NCBI GenBank assembly: GCA_022843225.1
Contig: JALHOC010000006.1
Coordinates: 1 to 64,000 of the forward strand
Length of the DNA stretch: 64,000 nucleotides
Source: Hyphomonadaceae bacterium
Lineage (GTDB): Bacteria; Pseudomonadota; Alphaproteobacteria; Caulobacterales; Aquidulcibacteraceae
Direction of reading: 5' to 3'
Position numbers and translations under genes: made by a program. Of the stretch, positions 43,543 through 53,130 are shown piece by piece (positions within the stretch are counted from its first letter, which is position 1; every line of letters begins with the position of its first letter). The notes beneath the pieces were generated by a model. That model was given only the letters and a program-made list of their open reading frames with translations. It did no database searches and had not been told where the DNA came from.

Positions 43543-44833
43543 AAGCGGCCTCCTTCATCTTCGGCGCAGCCTCCCGCGCAATTGGAAGGCGCACGCGGCC
43601 CGTGAGCAAGGAGTGCATCATGGCTTGCTTGAGTGCGCGGGTCTTTTCGAGACGGGCCTCCGTCGCGAAGAGGTCAGAGTTCCAATCGGAGATGACGCGG
43701 CCAATTGCTCTCTGCTCGTCTACCCTTGGGAGCTTCACACTTATCGCGCCAAGCGCGGCCGCGCTGATATGCACAACCGCGTCGCCCTGGCCCCTATTGG
43801 CCTTTTGGCGAGCTATCTCTGGTATGTTTAGGAGGTTTCCAAGAAACACAGGGTCTCCGCTGGCGGGCCTTAAGATGATGATATCTCCGCCGGCATAGGC
43901 CTCAACATCCTCCGCAATCGCGACGCACTTCCCGATTTCTTCCTTGGTCTCGCCGGAAGCAGCAAAGAGCAAGTCTCCGCGCTGAATCCGCGTGGCTGCG
44001 TCAGCAACCGCGCGCGAGACGTGTGAAGTGAATTTGCATACGACGTTGTGATGGGTCGTGTAGATTTCACCATATCGCACACATGGAAGGTCCCCCGACT
44101 GCGCATCATCGCGGCGCACGCCTCCACCCTTCAAGAACCGGCCGAGGTCACTGAGCTTTGTTTCGATCCATTGAGCGGTGAAGCCGGGGAGACGCGTCTC
44201 GCCGGTGAGGAGACGCTGAGTCACGCCCTGTCGCAGGTTGCGCTTCTTGCCGATGAATCGCGAAAGCGCTGCGATCGAAGCATCCACATCTAACAGCGCT
44301 GCAGCTATCGCCCGTTGTTCATGAACCGGGGGCCTGGGAATCCGAAGCTGGCCGATTAGATCGGTGTTCAAATTTGGTTGGCCATTTCCTGTTGCCACAG
44401 TTTCCCGAAGAAACTTGGTCATCGAGTTTATGCAATAGACCACAAACTCGGGGCACACTTCGCGGTCCAGCTGAAGCAACGCAGCTACCCCGTCGTTCGC
44501 GCAGCAATCTATTGCCAACAGCTTAGCCACACCTAACGTGGCGCCGCTGTTTGCGATTATAACCGTTCCGGACGGGAGCTCGCGGCTATGCTTCGCGCCC
44601 AGTTCGGTCAGCGACGTGTCTGTAACACGGACGTAAATATCTTCGTCCGCAAGATTCGTCAGCGCCGCGACGGTGAGCCACGGCTTGAAAGATCCGTTGA
44701 AGTAACGAGGATCACCCGCGGGACGCGGAGACGCCCCGCGAACGGGATTTGCCAGCGCCCCGATGGTGGCCACTCCCCACTCCACCGGCAATATGCCGAT
44801 CTCGGTCGCCTTATAGCCGGGACTCGACTTCAT
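43535..44833 (-). CDS. hsdS: Type I restriction specificity subunit HsdS
   Basis: This 432-aa protein has two target recognition domains and the conserved repeats of HsdS. The first TRD covers roughly residues 10-170 and is followed by RPPVHEQRAIAAALLDVDAS. The second covers about 215-390 and is followed by LPRVDEQRAIGRVISDWNSD. HsdS sets the DNA sequence recognised by the HsdM/HsdR complex. The composition is less GC-rich than in hsdM and hsdR, which fits the high exchange rate of specificity genes. It overlaps hsdM by 4 bp. Confidence 0.9.
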   Translation of the reverse strand: MKSSPGYKATEIGILPVEWGVATIGALANPVRGASPRPAGDPRYFNGSFKPWLTVAALTNLADEDIYVRVTDTSLTELGAKHSRELPSGTVIIANSGATLGVAKLLAIDCCANDGVAALLQLDREVCPEFVVYCINSMTKFLRETVATGNGQPNLNTDLIGQLRIPRPPVHEQRAIAAALLDVDASIAALSRFIGKKRNLRQGVTQRLLTGETRLPGFTAQWIETKLSDLGRFLKGGGVRRDDAQSGDLPCVRYGEIYTTHHNVVCKFTSHVSRAVADAATRIQRGDLLFAASGETKEEIGKCVAIAEDVEAYAGGDIIILRPASGDPVFLGNLLNIPEIARQKANRGQGDAVVHISAAALGAISVKLPRVDEQRAIGRVISDWNSDLFATEARLEKTRALKQAMMHSLLTGRVRLPIAREAAPKMKEAAYG

Positions 44834-47301
44834 ATCACACCCATCGCCTTCAGGTGCGTTGTTATACGGGCCCCAAGCACATCAGCATCTTTTTCAAGTT
44901 GTGGAAGCGAAATCGCGTAGCGCTCGACAAGGGTGCTGACTCGACGTGTTAGAGCTTGCGACAGTCGCGCGATCTCGCTGTCAATACGCGCATTGATGAC
45001 GCTGAGCCACTTGGCATTGATGACAATCGCCTTCACTTCGCTGCCTTTGAGCGTGCCATATCGGGCGTGGACTTTGGCGATGAGGCTCTCCTCCGCCGCC
45101 TTTCGCTTCTTTTTTGTTTCGTCGAGCGCATCGATCAGAACTTGATAGCCAAGCAGGGCTTCGCGTTCGTCGGCGAGATCGGGATCGCCATTGATCTCCT
45201 TCAATCGGGCTTTGAGGGTTTTGGAATTGATCTTCTGCTTGTCGCCGTCGCCCTCGATCACTTCGCTGAGCAGTCCGTCTTCGCCGCCGCCCTCTTCGAG
45301 CTTTTCCGCCATTTTCTGTTCGAGTTCGGTCATACGCGCTTCGAGCGCGTCGATCGCGGCTTGTTCGGTTGAGAAATAGCGGGCGATGATGAGCCTTGAG
45401 GGGACAAGGTCGGAGGCGAAGCGCCGTTTGCCGATTTGGTAGTCACCCGGCTCGGGCCAAACGAGCTTGTTGTCTTTGTTTTTGCGTTTGATGATTTCGC
45501 GGGGGCGTACGGCCTCGGCCCAGCCTGCGGCGGCAATCAGATAGCAATCGTCCTGCATCGCCTCGGCCCAATAATCCATCAGCTGCTGATAGACATCGTA
45601 GGGGTCGACCAAAGGCGCCTTACGAAAGGTGTCGAGCAAGTCATCCGAGATCGCTTCGATGAAATCCTTGGGGTGGCTGTCGATACCGAAGCCGCGGGCG
45701 GCTTTCTCGGTGCGCGTGCGCCAGGCGGCGAACGTATCGCCGGCGGCTTTGGTGAAAGCTTGAAACTCGGGATCGGTCTCGATCGCTTGCTTCACCTCGC
45801 TTGCTTGCAGGGTGAGCGCCAGATAACCCGGACGCAGATCGGCGAAGAGCTTGCCGCGTAGATTGGGCATCACCTTCCACCAGGATTCGAGCGCGTCGAT
45901 GTCTCTCTTCGGGATGCCGCCATTCAGATGCGCGTCGATGTCGTGGATGTCTTCGACATCGGTGCTGTCGATGTAGCGCGGCAGATTGAGATTATAATCG
46001 TTCTTGGGATCGGCGATCTCGTCGGTTGCGACCATGCGCGCATAGCCGGGCACATCAGCGCCGCGGGCGAAGCTATCGACAATGCGATGGATGTCTTGTT
46101 CGCGCAGGCGGTTTTTGGGGCCGTCTTTGCGGAAGCCTTTCGAGGCGTCGATCATGAAGACGCCGCGGCGCGCATTGGCGTTCTCTTTGTCGAGCACGAC
46201 GATGCAGGCGGGAATGCCGGTGCCGAAAAAGAGGTTGGCGGGGAGCCCGATAATGCCCTTGAGATAACCCGATTTGACCAGGGCTTGGCGGATCTCGGCT
46301 TCGGCATTGCCGCGGAAGAGCACGCCATGTGGGAGAATGCAGGCAGCTTTCCCATTCGATTTCATCGAGCGGATGATGTGCAAGAGATAGGCGTAATCGC
46401 CCTGCTTTGGCGGCGGCGCGCCCCAACCGAAACGCGCGTGCGGATCGCGTTCGATATTGATGCCGTTCGACCAGGCTTTGTCCGAGAATGGCGGATTGGC
46501 GACGACGTAATCGTAGGTGCGCAGGCGATCGCCATCCAAGAATTTGGGATTGGCGAGCGTGTTGCCGGGCATGATCCGCGCGGTCGGGAAATCGTGCAAG
46601 ATCATGTTCATGCGGGCAAGGCCCGCCGTGGTCACGTCCTTCTCTTGCCCTTCAAGCGTGATGCGCTTGCCGGATTCGGCCGCGACCTTCAGCAGCAACG
46701 ATCCCGATCCGCAGGTGGGATCGTACACCGTCGTGCCGGCCACCGTGTTCTTTGGCGAAATGCCGATGACTTTAGCGATGATGCGGCTGACCTCCGACGG
46801 GGTATAGAATTGGCCTTTGCTCTTGCCGCTCTGCGTCGCGAAGTGACGCATCAGATATTCGTAGGCGTCGCCCAGAATGTCGTCGTGATCGGCGCGGTTC
46901 TTCGAGAAATCGAGATCGGGGTTTTCGAAGATGGCGATGAGATTGCTGAGCGTTGCAACCTGCTCATCGCCCTCGCCCAATTTGTTGGGATCGTTGAAAT
47001 CGGGGAAGTCGGTGCGCGCTAGGCTCTCATTGGCGTTCACCAGCGGCTGGATCACGTCGGTGTTGATGAGGTTGCCGATGTCGGCCTTGCCCTTGAGCGC
47101 GACCATATCGGCGAAGCTTGCGCCTTTAGGGATGATGATCGGCGGCTCTAAGGCGTCACTGTTCGCGTATTTGTCCGATACGTATTTGATGAACAGCATG
47201 AAGAGGACGTAGTCTTTGTATTGACTAGCATCCATGCCGCCGCGGAGCTCGTCGCACGACGCCCACAGCGACGAATAGAGATCTGATTTCTTGACGGCCA
47301 C
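44830..47301 (-). CDS. hsdM: Type I DNA methyltransferase subunit HsdM
   Basis: This 823-aa N6-adenine methyltransferase has an N-terminal HsdM domain (SSLWASCDELRGGMDASQYK), motif I DPTCGSGSLLLKV (about 194-206) and the NPPF catalytic motif (269-272). The usual length is about 500-550 aa. Here a further 250-300 residues follow, with a charged coiled region (EQKMAEKLEEGGGEDGLLSE). The GTG at 47301 is chosen because AAAGGGG lies 6 bp before it; the GTG at 47319 has no such site. It heads the operon hsdM-hsdS-hsdR-ygjP-like. Confidence 0.9.
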   Translation of the reverse strand: MAVKKSDLYSSLWASCDELRGGMDASQYKDYVLFMLFIKYVSDKYANSDALEPPIIIPKGASFADMVALKGKADIGNLINTDVIQPLVNANESLARTDFPDFNDPNKLGEGDEQVATLSNLIAIFENPDLDFSKNRADHDDILGDAYEYLMRHFATQSGKSKGQFYTPSEVSRIIAKVIGISPKNTVAGTTVYDPTCGSGSLLLKVAAESGKRITLEGQEKDVTTAGLARMNMILHDFPTARIMPGNTLANPKFLDGDRLRTYDYVVANPPFSDKAWSNGINIERDPHARFGWGAPPPKQGDYAYLLHIIRSMKSNGKAACILPHGVLFRGNAEAEIRQALVKSGYLKGIIGLPANLFFGTGIPACIVVLDKENANARRGVFMIDASKGFRKDGPKNRLREQDIHRIVDSFARGADVPGYARMVATDEIADPKNDYNLNLPRYIDSTDVEDIHDIDAHLNGGIPKRDIDALESWWKVMPNLRGKLFADLRPGYLALTLQASEVKQAIETDPEFQAFTKAAGDTFAAWRTRTEKAARGFGIDSHPKDFIEAISDDLLDTFRKAPLVDPYDVYQQLMDYWAEAMQDDCYLIAAAGWAEAVRPREIIKRKNKDNKLVWPEPGDYQIGKRRFASDLVPSRLIIARYFSTEQAAIDALEARMTELEQKMAEKLEEGGGEDGLLSEVIEGDGDKQKINSKTLKARLKEINGDPDLADEREALLGYQVLIDALDETKKKRKAAEESLIAKVHARYGTLKGSEVKAIVINAKWLSVINARIDSEIARLSQALTRRVSTLVERYAISLPQLEKDADVLGARITTHLKAMGVI

Positions 47302-47517
47302 CCCAGCCCCTTTATCCACAGACGCGCGCGCACGCTAATCTGTCTTTGTTGGCTATCCAAACCGAGCGATTCGCGCAGCCTTCCTGGACCGGTCAATGCC
47401 AAGATTGCTGCGTTGGCGGGATTAGATGAGGTAGCGTGCGGCGTTGGCGGCGGCGGGTCCGGCCGCTAGGTTTGCCCTGGGTGGCGTGGCGGTGCGCGCC
47501 GTGAGGGATTGAGTGCC

Positions 47518-48012
47518 ATGCGAGTGGTCCTTTTGGCTTGCGTCTGGGTATTGACCGCATGCCAGCCGATTTCTGTCGCCGAAGCGCCCGCAGCGGCACC
47601 GTCATCGGGAGCGGCCCACGAGGGTGCGGCGCCAACGGAATGGATCATCACCGCGATCGATTGGGACGATGCCGATAGCGGCGATATCAATGGCGTGCGG
47701 TTCCGCTTGAGTGATGTCGATGCACCCGAAACCGGCGGCGTCGGCGCTGCTGTCGGGGCAGCACTGTGTGAGCGTGAGCGCGAACGTGGTCTTGCGGCGC
47801 GCGCATGGGTGGAAGAGCTCACGCGCGACACAAGCAGACTGCGGATCACCAGCGCTGCCGGTTATGATCGGATGGAGCGGCCGCGCTTATTGATCGAGCT
47901 CTCGGTCGATGGCGTTGATGTCGGGGGCGCGGGCATCGACGCGGGTCATTTGGCGGCTTGGCCGCATGATGGCGCGCGGGCTTTGGCGGCAAAACCGAAC
48001 TGGTGTGCCTAG
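47518..48012 (+). CDS. Staphylococcal-nuclease-like lipoprotein
   Basis: This 164-aa protein has a lipoprotein signal (MRVVLLACVWVLTAC, Cys at about 15) and an SNase-like core: DWDDADSGDINGVRFRLSDV, DVDAPE, GLAARAWVEELT and GYDRMERPRLLIEL. This fold cleaves DNA and RNA with calcium. The Asp-Ala-Pro-Glu and the Arg pattern fit the family. As a lipoprotein it would act at the envelope. It is divergent from hsdM with 216 bp between, and the 96-bp repeat copy B follows its stop by 20 bp. Confidence 0.82.
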   Translation: MRVVLLACVWVLTACQPISVAEAPAAAPSSGAAHEGAAPTEWIITAIDWDDADSGDINGVRFRLSDVDAPETGGVGAAVGAALCERERERGLAARAWVEELTRDTSRLRITSAAGYDRMERPRLLIELSVDGVDVGGAGIDAGHLAAWPHDGARALAAKPNWCA

Positions 48013-48032
48013 CTTGAGCCTGCGAAAGAATT

Positions 48033-48128
48033 GGGCGTCGCCGCGCCAAGCGCGGCCGGGCTCTTGCGCGTTCCGCGCTGAGCCGGCGTTCAGCCGTCTC
48101 AGCCCTGCCGGGCGGCGATCCCTGACGC
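48033..48128 (+). repeat. 96-bp dispersed repeat, copy B
   Basis: Second copy of the 37864-37959 element, same orientation and length. Its hairpins differ in sequence but still pair: CCGCGC-CAA-GCGCGG replaces CCGCC-TTC-GGCGG, and CGGC-GTTCA-GCCG replaces CGGCGC-ATA-GCGCCG. The linker GGGCTCTTGCGCG and the 3' part CCTGACGC are unchanged. Compensatory change in the stems supports selection on structure. The two copies bracket the RM island. Confidence 0.7.
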
Positions 48129-48153
48129 GGGCTTCGCTGGGCGCTCTCGTGGG

Positions 48154-48810
48154 TTAGCGAAGGTGCAGCTCCCACAACATCGGAAAGCTCTGCGTCGTGA
48201 GCAGAAAAATAGCGCCGACAATTCCGTAGAATATCGGAAACGCAAACTCGCCGATGACGACCAGCCACCGTCCTTGCTGCCGAAAGGCTCTGACGCCGGT
48301 TAAGTCTTTAATCTGTCTGAGCGCCGTCGCCTTATGGCGCTGCGCGACCTGTTGATCCGCCTCACTGGATTCCTCATAGGTCCGGCCAATGGTTTGCTGC
48401 GTTGCCGGGTCCATGAGGTGATGCTTCGTCTCTCCCGAAATGAAGGCGTTCACTTGCGCTAATTCCTTGTTCGCCTGGTCGAGCCGCTGCATCCGGTCAA
48501 ACTGGTCGGCGTCCGCCGCTTCGCGAACAAGCCTCTCATGGAAGCGCGCTCTAACGAGAAGCACGCCGGTGTAGAAAACCAGCCCGTGGAACAAGCCGAA
48601 CATGACGACGTCACTGGAGAGCCGCGCGCCAAGGAAAGCCATCTGATCGGTCTCGATGACGAAGAACGATGCCAGATAAGCGAGCGTCGCCAACAGGATC
48701 ACGTTGCGCCGTACCTTCTCGATCGGCGTCAGCTCTTGAATCAGCCATTCCATTGCGCGCCTCGACGGTCGGGATTCGAGTTCCGACCAAGTATTGCGCC
48801 GATTCGCCAT
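48154..48810 (-). CDS. Membrane protein with central coiled coil
   Basis: This 218-aa protein has hydrophobic segments at about 36-52, 62-82 and 188-208, and between them a long helical stretch (RFHERLVREAADADQFDRMQ, QANKELAQVNAF). No family is recognised. The start could also be ATG 48753 (MEWLIQELTPIEK). It is convergent with repeat copy B and divergent from the exonuclease gene. Confidence 0.55.
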   Translation of the reverse strand: MANRRNTWSELESRPSRRAMEWLIQELTPIEKVRRNVILLATLAYLASFFVIETDQMAFLGARLSSDVVMFGLFHGLVFYTGVLLVRARFHERLVREAADADQFDRMQRLDQANKELAQVNAFISGETKHHLMDPATQQTIGRTYEESSEADQQVAQRHKATALRQIKDLTGVRAFRQQGRWLVVIGEFAFPIFYGIVGAIFLLTTQSFPMLWELHLR

Positions 48811-48988
48811 CCCCGCTCGTCTTTGCGTCGCGCGCAGTCGGACAGGCGCAAGGTCGAGCCTCCGGCGGTAACGCGCACCTTCGCGGCTTCGAGGCCGTCG
48901 ATCTGACAGGCCTTGACCCTACCGGGGCAATGTTGTTCGCGGAAAAACTATCGTTGCGCGCGGGTCGATGCTGGGCTTGTGATCAAGC

Positions 48989-49885
48989 ATGAATATCTCC
49001 GAAGCCGCCCGCCTGATCGAAGCCAGCCCCGATTTTCGCTTATTGCGGCGCGTGCCCGCGCCGAGCGACTGGGCGCTGAACAGCCCTCGCGGTGAGACGC
49101 GACGCGGCGTGTTCGTGGACACCGAGACGACGGGATTGGATCTCGACACGGACGAAGTAATCGAACTGGCGCTGCTGCCTTTCGAGTACGAGCGCGAGAG
49201 TGGCGCGATCGTACGTGTCGATCACGATACTGCGCTCTCCGCATTCAGGCAGCCCTCCTTTCCGATCCCACCCGAGAGCAGTAAGATCCACGGCATCACC
49301 GATGAGATGGTGGTGGGCCAAAACATCGATCCTGAACTCATACGATCCCTGATCGAGCCCGCCCATATTGTGATTGCGCACAACGCAGCGTTCGATCGCC
49401 CGATGGTCGAAAAGCACTGGCAGCTCTTTGAAGCCAAGCATTGGGCCTGCTCGTTCGCGGAAATTGATTGGAAGAGCGAAGGATTGGGCTCCGCCAAGCT
49501 CGACTATCTGCTTTGGGCGCGCGGCTGGTTTCACGATGGACACCGTGCGCTGTCCGATGCCGAGGCGGCGCTCTTTCTGCTTACATTGCTGCTCCCCGCG
49601 TCTGGCAGGCTTGGCCTCAACGCGCTGCTCGAATGCGCGCGCCGGCAGCTTTGGGTGGTGCGCGCCGAAGACACCGCGTTCGAACAACGCGCGTCGCTCA
49701 AAGCGCGCGGTTATCGCTGGGATGACGGCGAGGGTAAGAGAGTGAAAGCCTGGTGGATCATGACCAATGACCCGCAAGTCGAGCTCGATTGGCTGCACGC
49801 CGATATCTATGGCGACGATCGCGACGTGACCGTGATCAAGGCGCCGGCGACACGCCGGTATTCGTCGCGATTGTGGGCAGAGTGA
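48989..49885 (+). CDS. DnaQ-like 3'-5' exonuclease
   Basis: This 298-aa protein carries a DEDDh exonuclease domain. Motif I is FVDTETTGLD (about 42-51), motif II is VIAHNAAFDRPM and motif III is HRALSDAEAAL with the catalytic His and Asp. The C-terminal 90 residues (WVVRAEDTAFEQRASLKARG, YRWDDGEGKRVKAWW) form a small domain seen in some stand-alone DnaQ homologues. It probably degrades single-stranded or frayed DNA ends. It lies alone 208 bp before the SIR2-HerA operon and may belong to the defence island. Confidence 0.85.
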   Translation: MNISEAARLIEASPDFRLLRRVPAPSDWALNSPRGETRRGVFVDTETTGLDLDTDEVIELALLPFEYERESGAIVRVDHDTALSAFRQPSFPIPPESSKIHGITDEMVVGQNIDPELIRSLIEPAHIVIAHNAAFDRPMVEKHWQLFEAKHWACSFAEIDWKSEGLGSAKLDYLLWARGWFHDGHRALSDAEAALFLLTLLLPASGRLGLNALLECARRQLWVVRAEDTAFEQRASLKARGYRWDDGEGKRVKAWWIMTNDPQVELDWLHADIYGDDRDVTVIKAPATRRYSSRLWAE

Positions 49886-50093
49886 GCGACGTACTCTTTG
49901 ACTTCCAAGAAGCTACGCCGCGAGCGTGTTGACGGAAAGCACACGTACAAGCTCGTAGAGCGCAGCGACGCCATCGCGCAGCCAACGAAGCACGACGTAC
50001 GCTGGCGCGGCTCGCGCCATAGTTGTATCGAAATGAACTCTGCGCTATGGAAGCCTTGATGGCAGCTCGATCGGGCCTTTGTGGAAGAGCGCT

Positions 50094-51287
50094 GTGAACA
50101 CACCTGAGCAGACACATAACGTCAGCAAAGTAATCGGTGATCTACGCGACCACTTGGCAAGACACGACAAACCGATCGCGTTCCTGATGGGCGCTGGCGC
50201 CTCATGCGCAGTAAGAATCGACGACGGAAAGGGCGGCTCCAAGCCAATTATCCCCGCCGTGCCCGGGCTGACTGCCCATTGTCGCGCAAATGGAGCGGGA
50301 CTTGGGCAGCAGTTCGCATCAGCATGGGACGCGATCGAGGAGCATTGCAGAGCCTCGGGCCAGGTTTCCAACATCGAGAGCATCTTGTCTCGCTTACGCA
50401 TGATGCTGGGTGCAGTTGGAGATGGCGATACACTCGCGGGACTGAATCGCGAGGAAATCAAACGTCTCGAAGAAAACGTTCTCAAATCCATCGCGACAAT
50501 GGTGACTCCCAATCTTGATGCGTTGGACCCCAATTACCCGCATAGGCAATTCGCGCGCTGGCTCGCAAAGACAGTCCGGAGGCAGCCCCTCGAAGTCTTC
50601 ACGCTCAACTACGATGTGTTGATAGAAAATGCGCTCGAATGTGAACGCGTCCCCTTCTTCGACGGATTCGTCGGCGGGTATCGCCCATTTTTCCATGCTG
50701 ACAGCCTGCGTCGACCGGAAGCAGCACCCGGCGCTGCTTGGACAAGACTATGGAAGATGCACGGCTCGGTGACGTGGCGTCGGATTGTGGCGCCCATTGG
50801 TTCGCGCATCGTGCGCGGAGCCCCGGATCCGCAAGGAGAGATGATTTATCCGTCACATCAGAAGTATGACGACTCTCGCCAGCAACCTTATGCCGCGTTT
50901 ACCGATCGACTCTCGCGCTTTCTGGATCAAGATGACGCATTGCTTATCGTAGTCGGGTTTTCATTCGGCGATGAGCACATCAACAACATTATTTTCGGCG
51001 CACTGGACAATCGCCCCCGTACGCACGTCTACGCACTACAGTTTGACGAGCAAAGCGATGATCAACCACTCGCTACCCGCGCACTGCAACGCGCCAATGT
51101 CATAGCCATTGGCCCCGACACTGGGATCATCGGCTGCAAGCGGGCGCCATGGACCGGTGGCACCGGTCTTGAAGACGGAATCATCAGCGGCGAAACCGGA
51201 GCCAAACAGCGGCTTCATATTGGCGACTTCGCTGTCTTTAGCACTTTCCTTCAGAACATGGCGGCGCGCAACGATGCCAATAACTGA
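50094..51287 (+). CDS. SIR2-family NADase-like defence protein
   Basis: This 397-aa SIR2-domain protein has the glycine motif FLMGAGAS near the N terminus, the nucleotide-site TLNYDVLIE (Asn/Asp) and the catalytic region MHGSVTW (His), plus VVGFSFGDEHIN at the end of the fold. In SIR2-HerA systems this protein with HerA depletes NAD or cuts DNA in response to phage. GTG 50094 is chosen because GGAAGAGC precedes it; GTG 50079 is an alternative. It overlaps HerA by 14 bp. Confidence 0.88.
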   Translation: MNTPEQTHNVSKVIGDLRDHLARHDKPIAFLMGAGASCAVRIDDGKGGSKPIIPAVPGLTAHCRANGAGLGQQFASAWDAIEEHCRASGQVSNIESILSRLRMMLGAVGDGDTLAGLNREEIKRLEENVLKSIATMVTPNLDALDPNYPHRQFARWLAKTVRRQPLEVFTLNYDVLIENALECERVPFFDGFVGGYRPFFHADSLRRPEAAPGAAWTRLWKMHGSVTWRRIVAPIGSRIVRGAPDPQGEMIYPSHQKYDDSRQQPYAAFTDRLSRFLDQDDALLIVVGFSFGDEHINNIIFGALDNRPRTHVYALQFDEQSDDQPLATRALQRANVIAIGPDTGIIGCKRAPWTGGTGLEDGIISGETGAKQRLHIGDFAVFSTFLQNMAARNDANN

Positions 51288-53127
51288 CGCCACCTATGTC
51301 GGCCAAATCGCGTCGGTCACCGGTGGCGTCATCCGTGTGCGACTTCGCGATGACATGCCATCAACACTGGTGCTGATCGAGGGCGAGTCATATCGAGTGG
51401 GACAGATAGGCGCCTTCTTTCGCGTGCCTCTTGGTTACACCCACCTCTACGCAGTTTGCACACAAGTCGGCGCTGATGCAGCCCCTCCGAACGAGACCGC
51501 TCAGCTATTGACGGCTCCTCTCGACGAAGACACCCGGCTAAAGCTCTCCGGCTATCGCTGGATGACGATCGTTCTCTTTGGTGAAGCGCTCGGTGGACGC
51601 TTCGAACGCGGCGTCGGTCAATATCCCACAGTCGGGGACGAGGTTCATATTGTGACGAACTTCGACCTAAGAGTGGTGTATGGCGCGGGAAGTTCGACGC
51701 GCTCCATCTCGGTGGGCCAGATCGCGGCCGCCTCGGGAATTTCCGCCGACATTAGCGTGGGCGGCCTCGTGAGTCGGCATAGCGCGGTGGTGGGTTCCAC
51801 GGGTGCCGGAAAGAGCAATCTCGTGACCGTGCTTCTGGAAGCTGTATCAGACGGAAGCCTTCCCAACGCGCGCGCTGTCGTTATTGACCCTCACGGCGAG
51901 TATGCGAGTGCACTTGACGATAGAGCCCGCGTCTTTCGGGTACGCCCAGACCCCAAGAAGGGAGAGCGACCACTCGTCGTGCCATTTTGGGCTCTTCCAT
52001 TTCACGAACTGCAGCAGATCGTGCTGGGCAGTCTGCAGCCCAATCATGAAGCGACTATACGTGACATCGTCCTTGATATGAAGGCAGCTGCAGCGCCGAA
52101 GCTCAAGAATGCTCCCGCGATCGAAACTCTGACTGCGGACTCTCCCGTGCCGTTTAGCCTGAAGCAGCTTTGGCACGATTTGGATAGATTCGAGCGCATG
52201 ACCTTCTCAGTGAGCGGCACCGGGCAGAACGCCACAACGCTCAACAAAGAAACGGAAACCGGCGACCCCGCCAACCTTATCCCAACGCGATTTCCGCCGG
52301 AGGATCCCTACAACCGCGAGCCCTACAAGAACAACAAGAAACGCAATATCGAGCGCCAGCTCGATCTCATGCGCAGCCGACTAAAGGATGCGCGCTATTC
52401 GTTTCTGCTAGCTCCCGACCAGTATGAGCCAAACCTCGATGGAGAAGTCGTTCGCGACCTCGATATGCTCGTTGCTGATTGGATTGGTCACGACAAGCCC
52501 CTCACTATTTTCGACGTGTCCGGCTTACCATCCGAAATTCTGCCCACGGTGGTCGGCACAATGCTTCGCGTCGTTTATGATGTGTTGTTCTGGGCTCAAG
52601 ACCTTCCGGTTGGCGGACGCAAGCAGCCATTGCTTATCGTCATCGACGAAGCACATCGGTTCGTCGCCGAAGGCGGCGATTCCGCAGCACATCGCACGCT
52701 TTCAACTATCGCCAAGGAAGGGCGCAAGTACGGCACGGGTCTCATGCTCGTTAGCCAACGACCGTCCGAGATTGACTCTACCATTCTGAGTCAATGCGGC
52801 TCGATGATTGCGTTGAGGTTGACGAACGGGGCCGATCGCGCACGCGTCGCCGCCGCCGCGCCGGATGAGCTTGGCGGGCTTATCGAACAACTGCCTTCCC
52901 TCCGCACTGGCGAGGGAATCTTTCTTGGTGAGGTGATGGCCATACCTTCGCGCGTACGTGTGCGTAAAGCGACGAAACGCGCCTTGGGTGACGATCCCCA
53001 ATTGCCAGAGAGCTGGAAAACCACACCTCGTCCCGATGTAAAACTCTACACCCAGGCACTGAGGAATTGGCGCGCTCAGTCTACGGTTGGCCCCGAAAGT
53101 GAACCTGCTCCAACGAAGAAGGGCTGA
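51274..53127 (+). CDS. HerA-like ATPase/helicase of the SIR2-HerA system
   Basis: This 617-aa HerA-FtsK ATPase has an N-terminal HAS-barrel (MPITDATYVGQIASVTGGVI), Walker A VGSTGAGKSNLV, VIDPHGEY, Walker B LLIVIDEAHRF and the conserved VSQRPSEID. HerA forms hexamers and assembles with SIR2 in a phage-defence complex. ATG 51274 overlaps the SIR2 stop, so the two are coupled. It is followed 3 bp later by a KTSC protein. Confidence 0.92.
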   Translation: MPITDATYVGQIASVTGGVIRVRLRDDMPSTLVLIEGESYRVGQIGAFFRVPLGYTHLYAVCTQVGADAAPPNETAQLLTAPLDEDTRLKLSGYRWMTIVLFGEALGGRFERGVGQYPTVGDEVHIVTNFDLRVVYGAGSSTRSISVGQIAAASGISADISVGGLVSRHSAVVGSTGAGKSNLVTVLLEAVSDGSLPNARAVVIDPHGEYASALDDRARVFRVRPDPKKGERPLVVPFWALPFHELQQIVLGSLQPNHEATIRDIVLDMKAAAAPKLKNAPAIETLTADSPVPFSLKQLWHDLDRFERMTFSVSGTGQNATTLNKETETGDPANLIPTRFPPEDPYNREPYKNNKKRNIERQLDLMRSRLKDARYSFLLAPDQYEPNLDGEVVRDLDMLVADWIGHDKPLTIFDVSGLPSEILPTVVGTMLRVVYDVLFWAQDLPVGGRKQPLLIVIDEAHRFVAEGGDSAAHRTLSTIAKEGRKYGTGLMLVSQRPSEIDSTILSQCGSMIALRLTNGADRARVAAAAPDELGGLIEQLPSLRTGEGIFLGEVMAIPSRVRVRKATKRALGDDPQLPESWKTTPRPDVKLYTQALRNWRAQSTVGPESEPAPTKKG

Positions 53128-53130
53128 CAT

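Noticed and set aside
37864..48128. Integron attC interpretation of the two 96-bp repeats
   Set aside because: The core GTTRRRY-type sites are absent, the enclosed segment holds many genes in both orientations, and no integron integrase is in the window.
49898..50059. Small plus-strand open frame of 53 codons from a TTG before the SIR2 gene
   Set aside because: Weak start, no ribosome site, and no recognisable protein features; it is too short to support.
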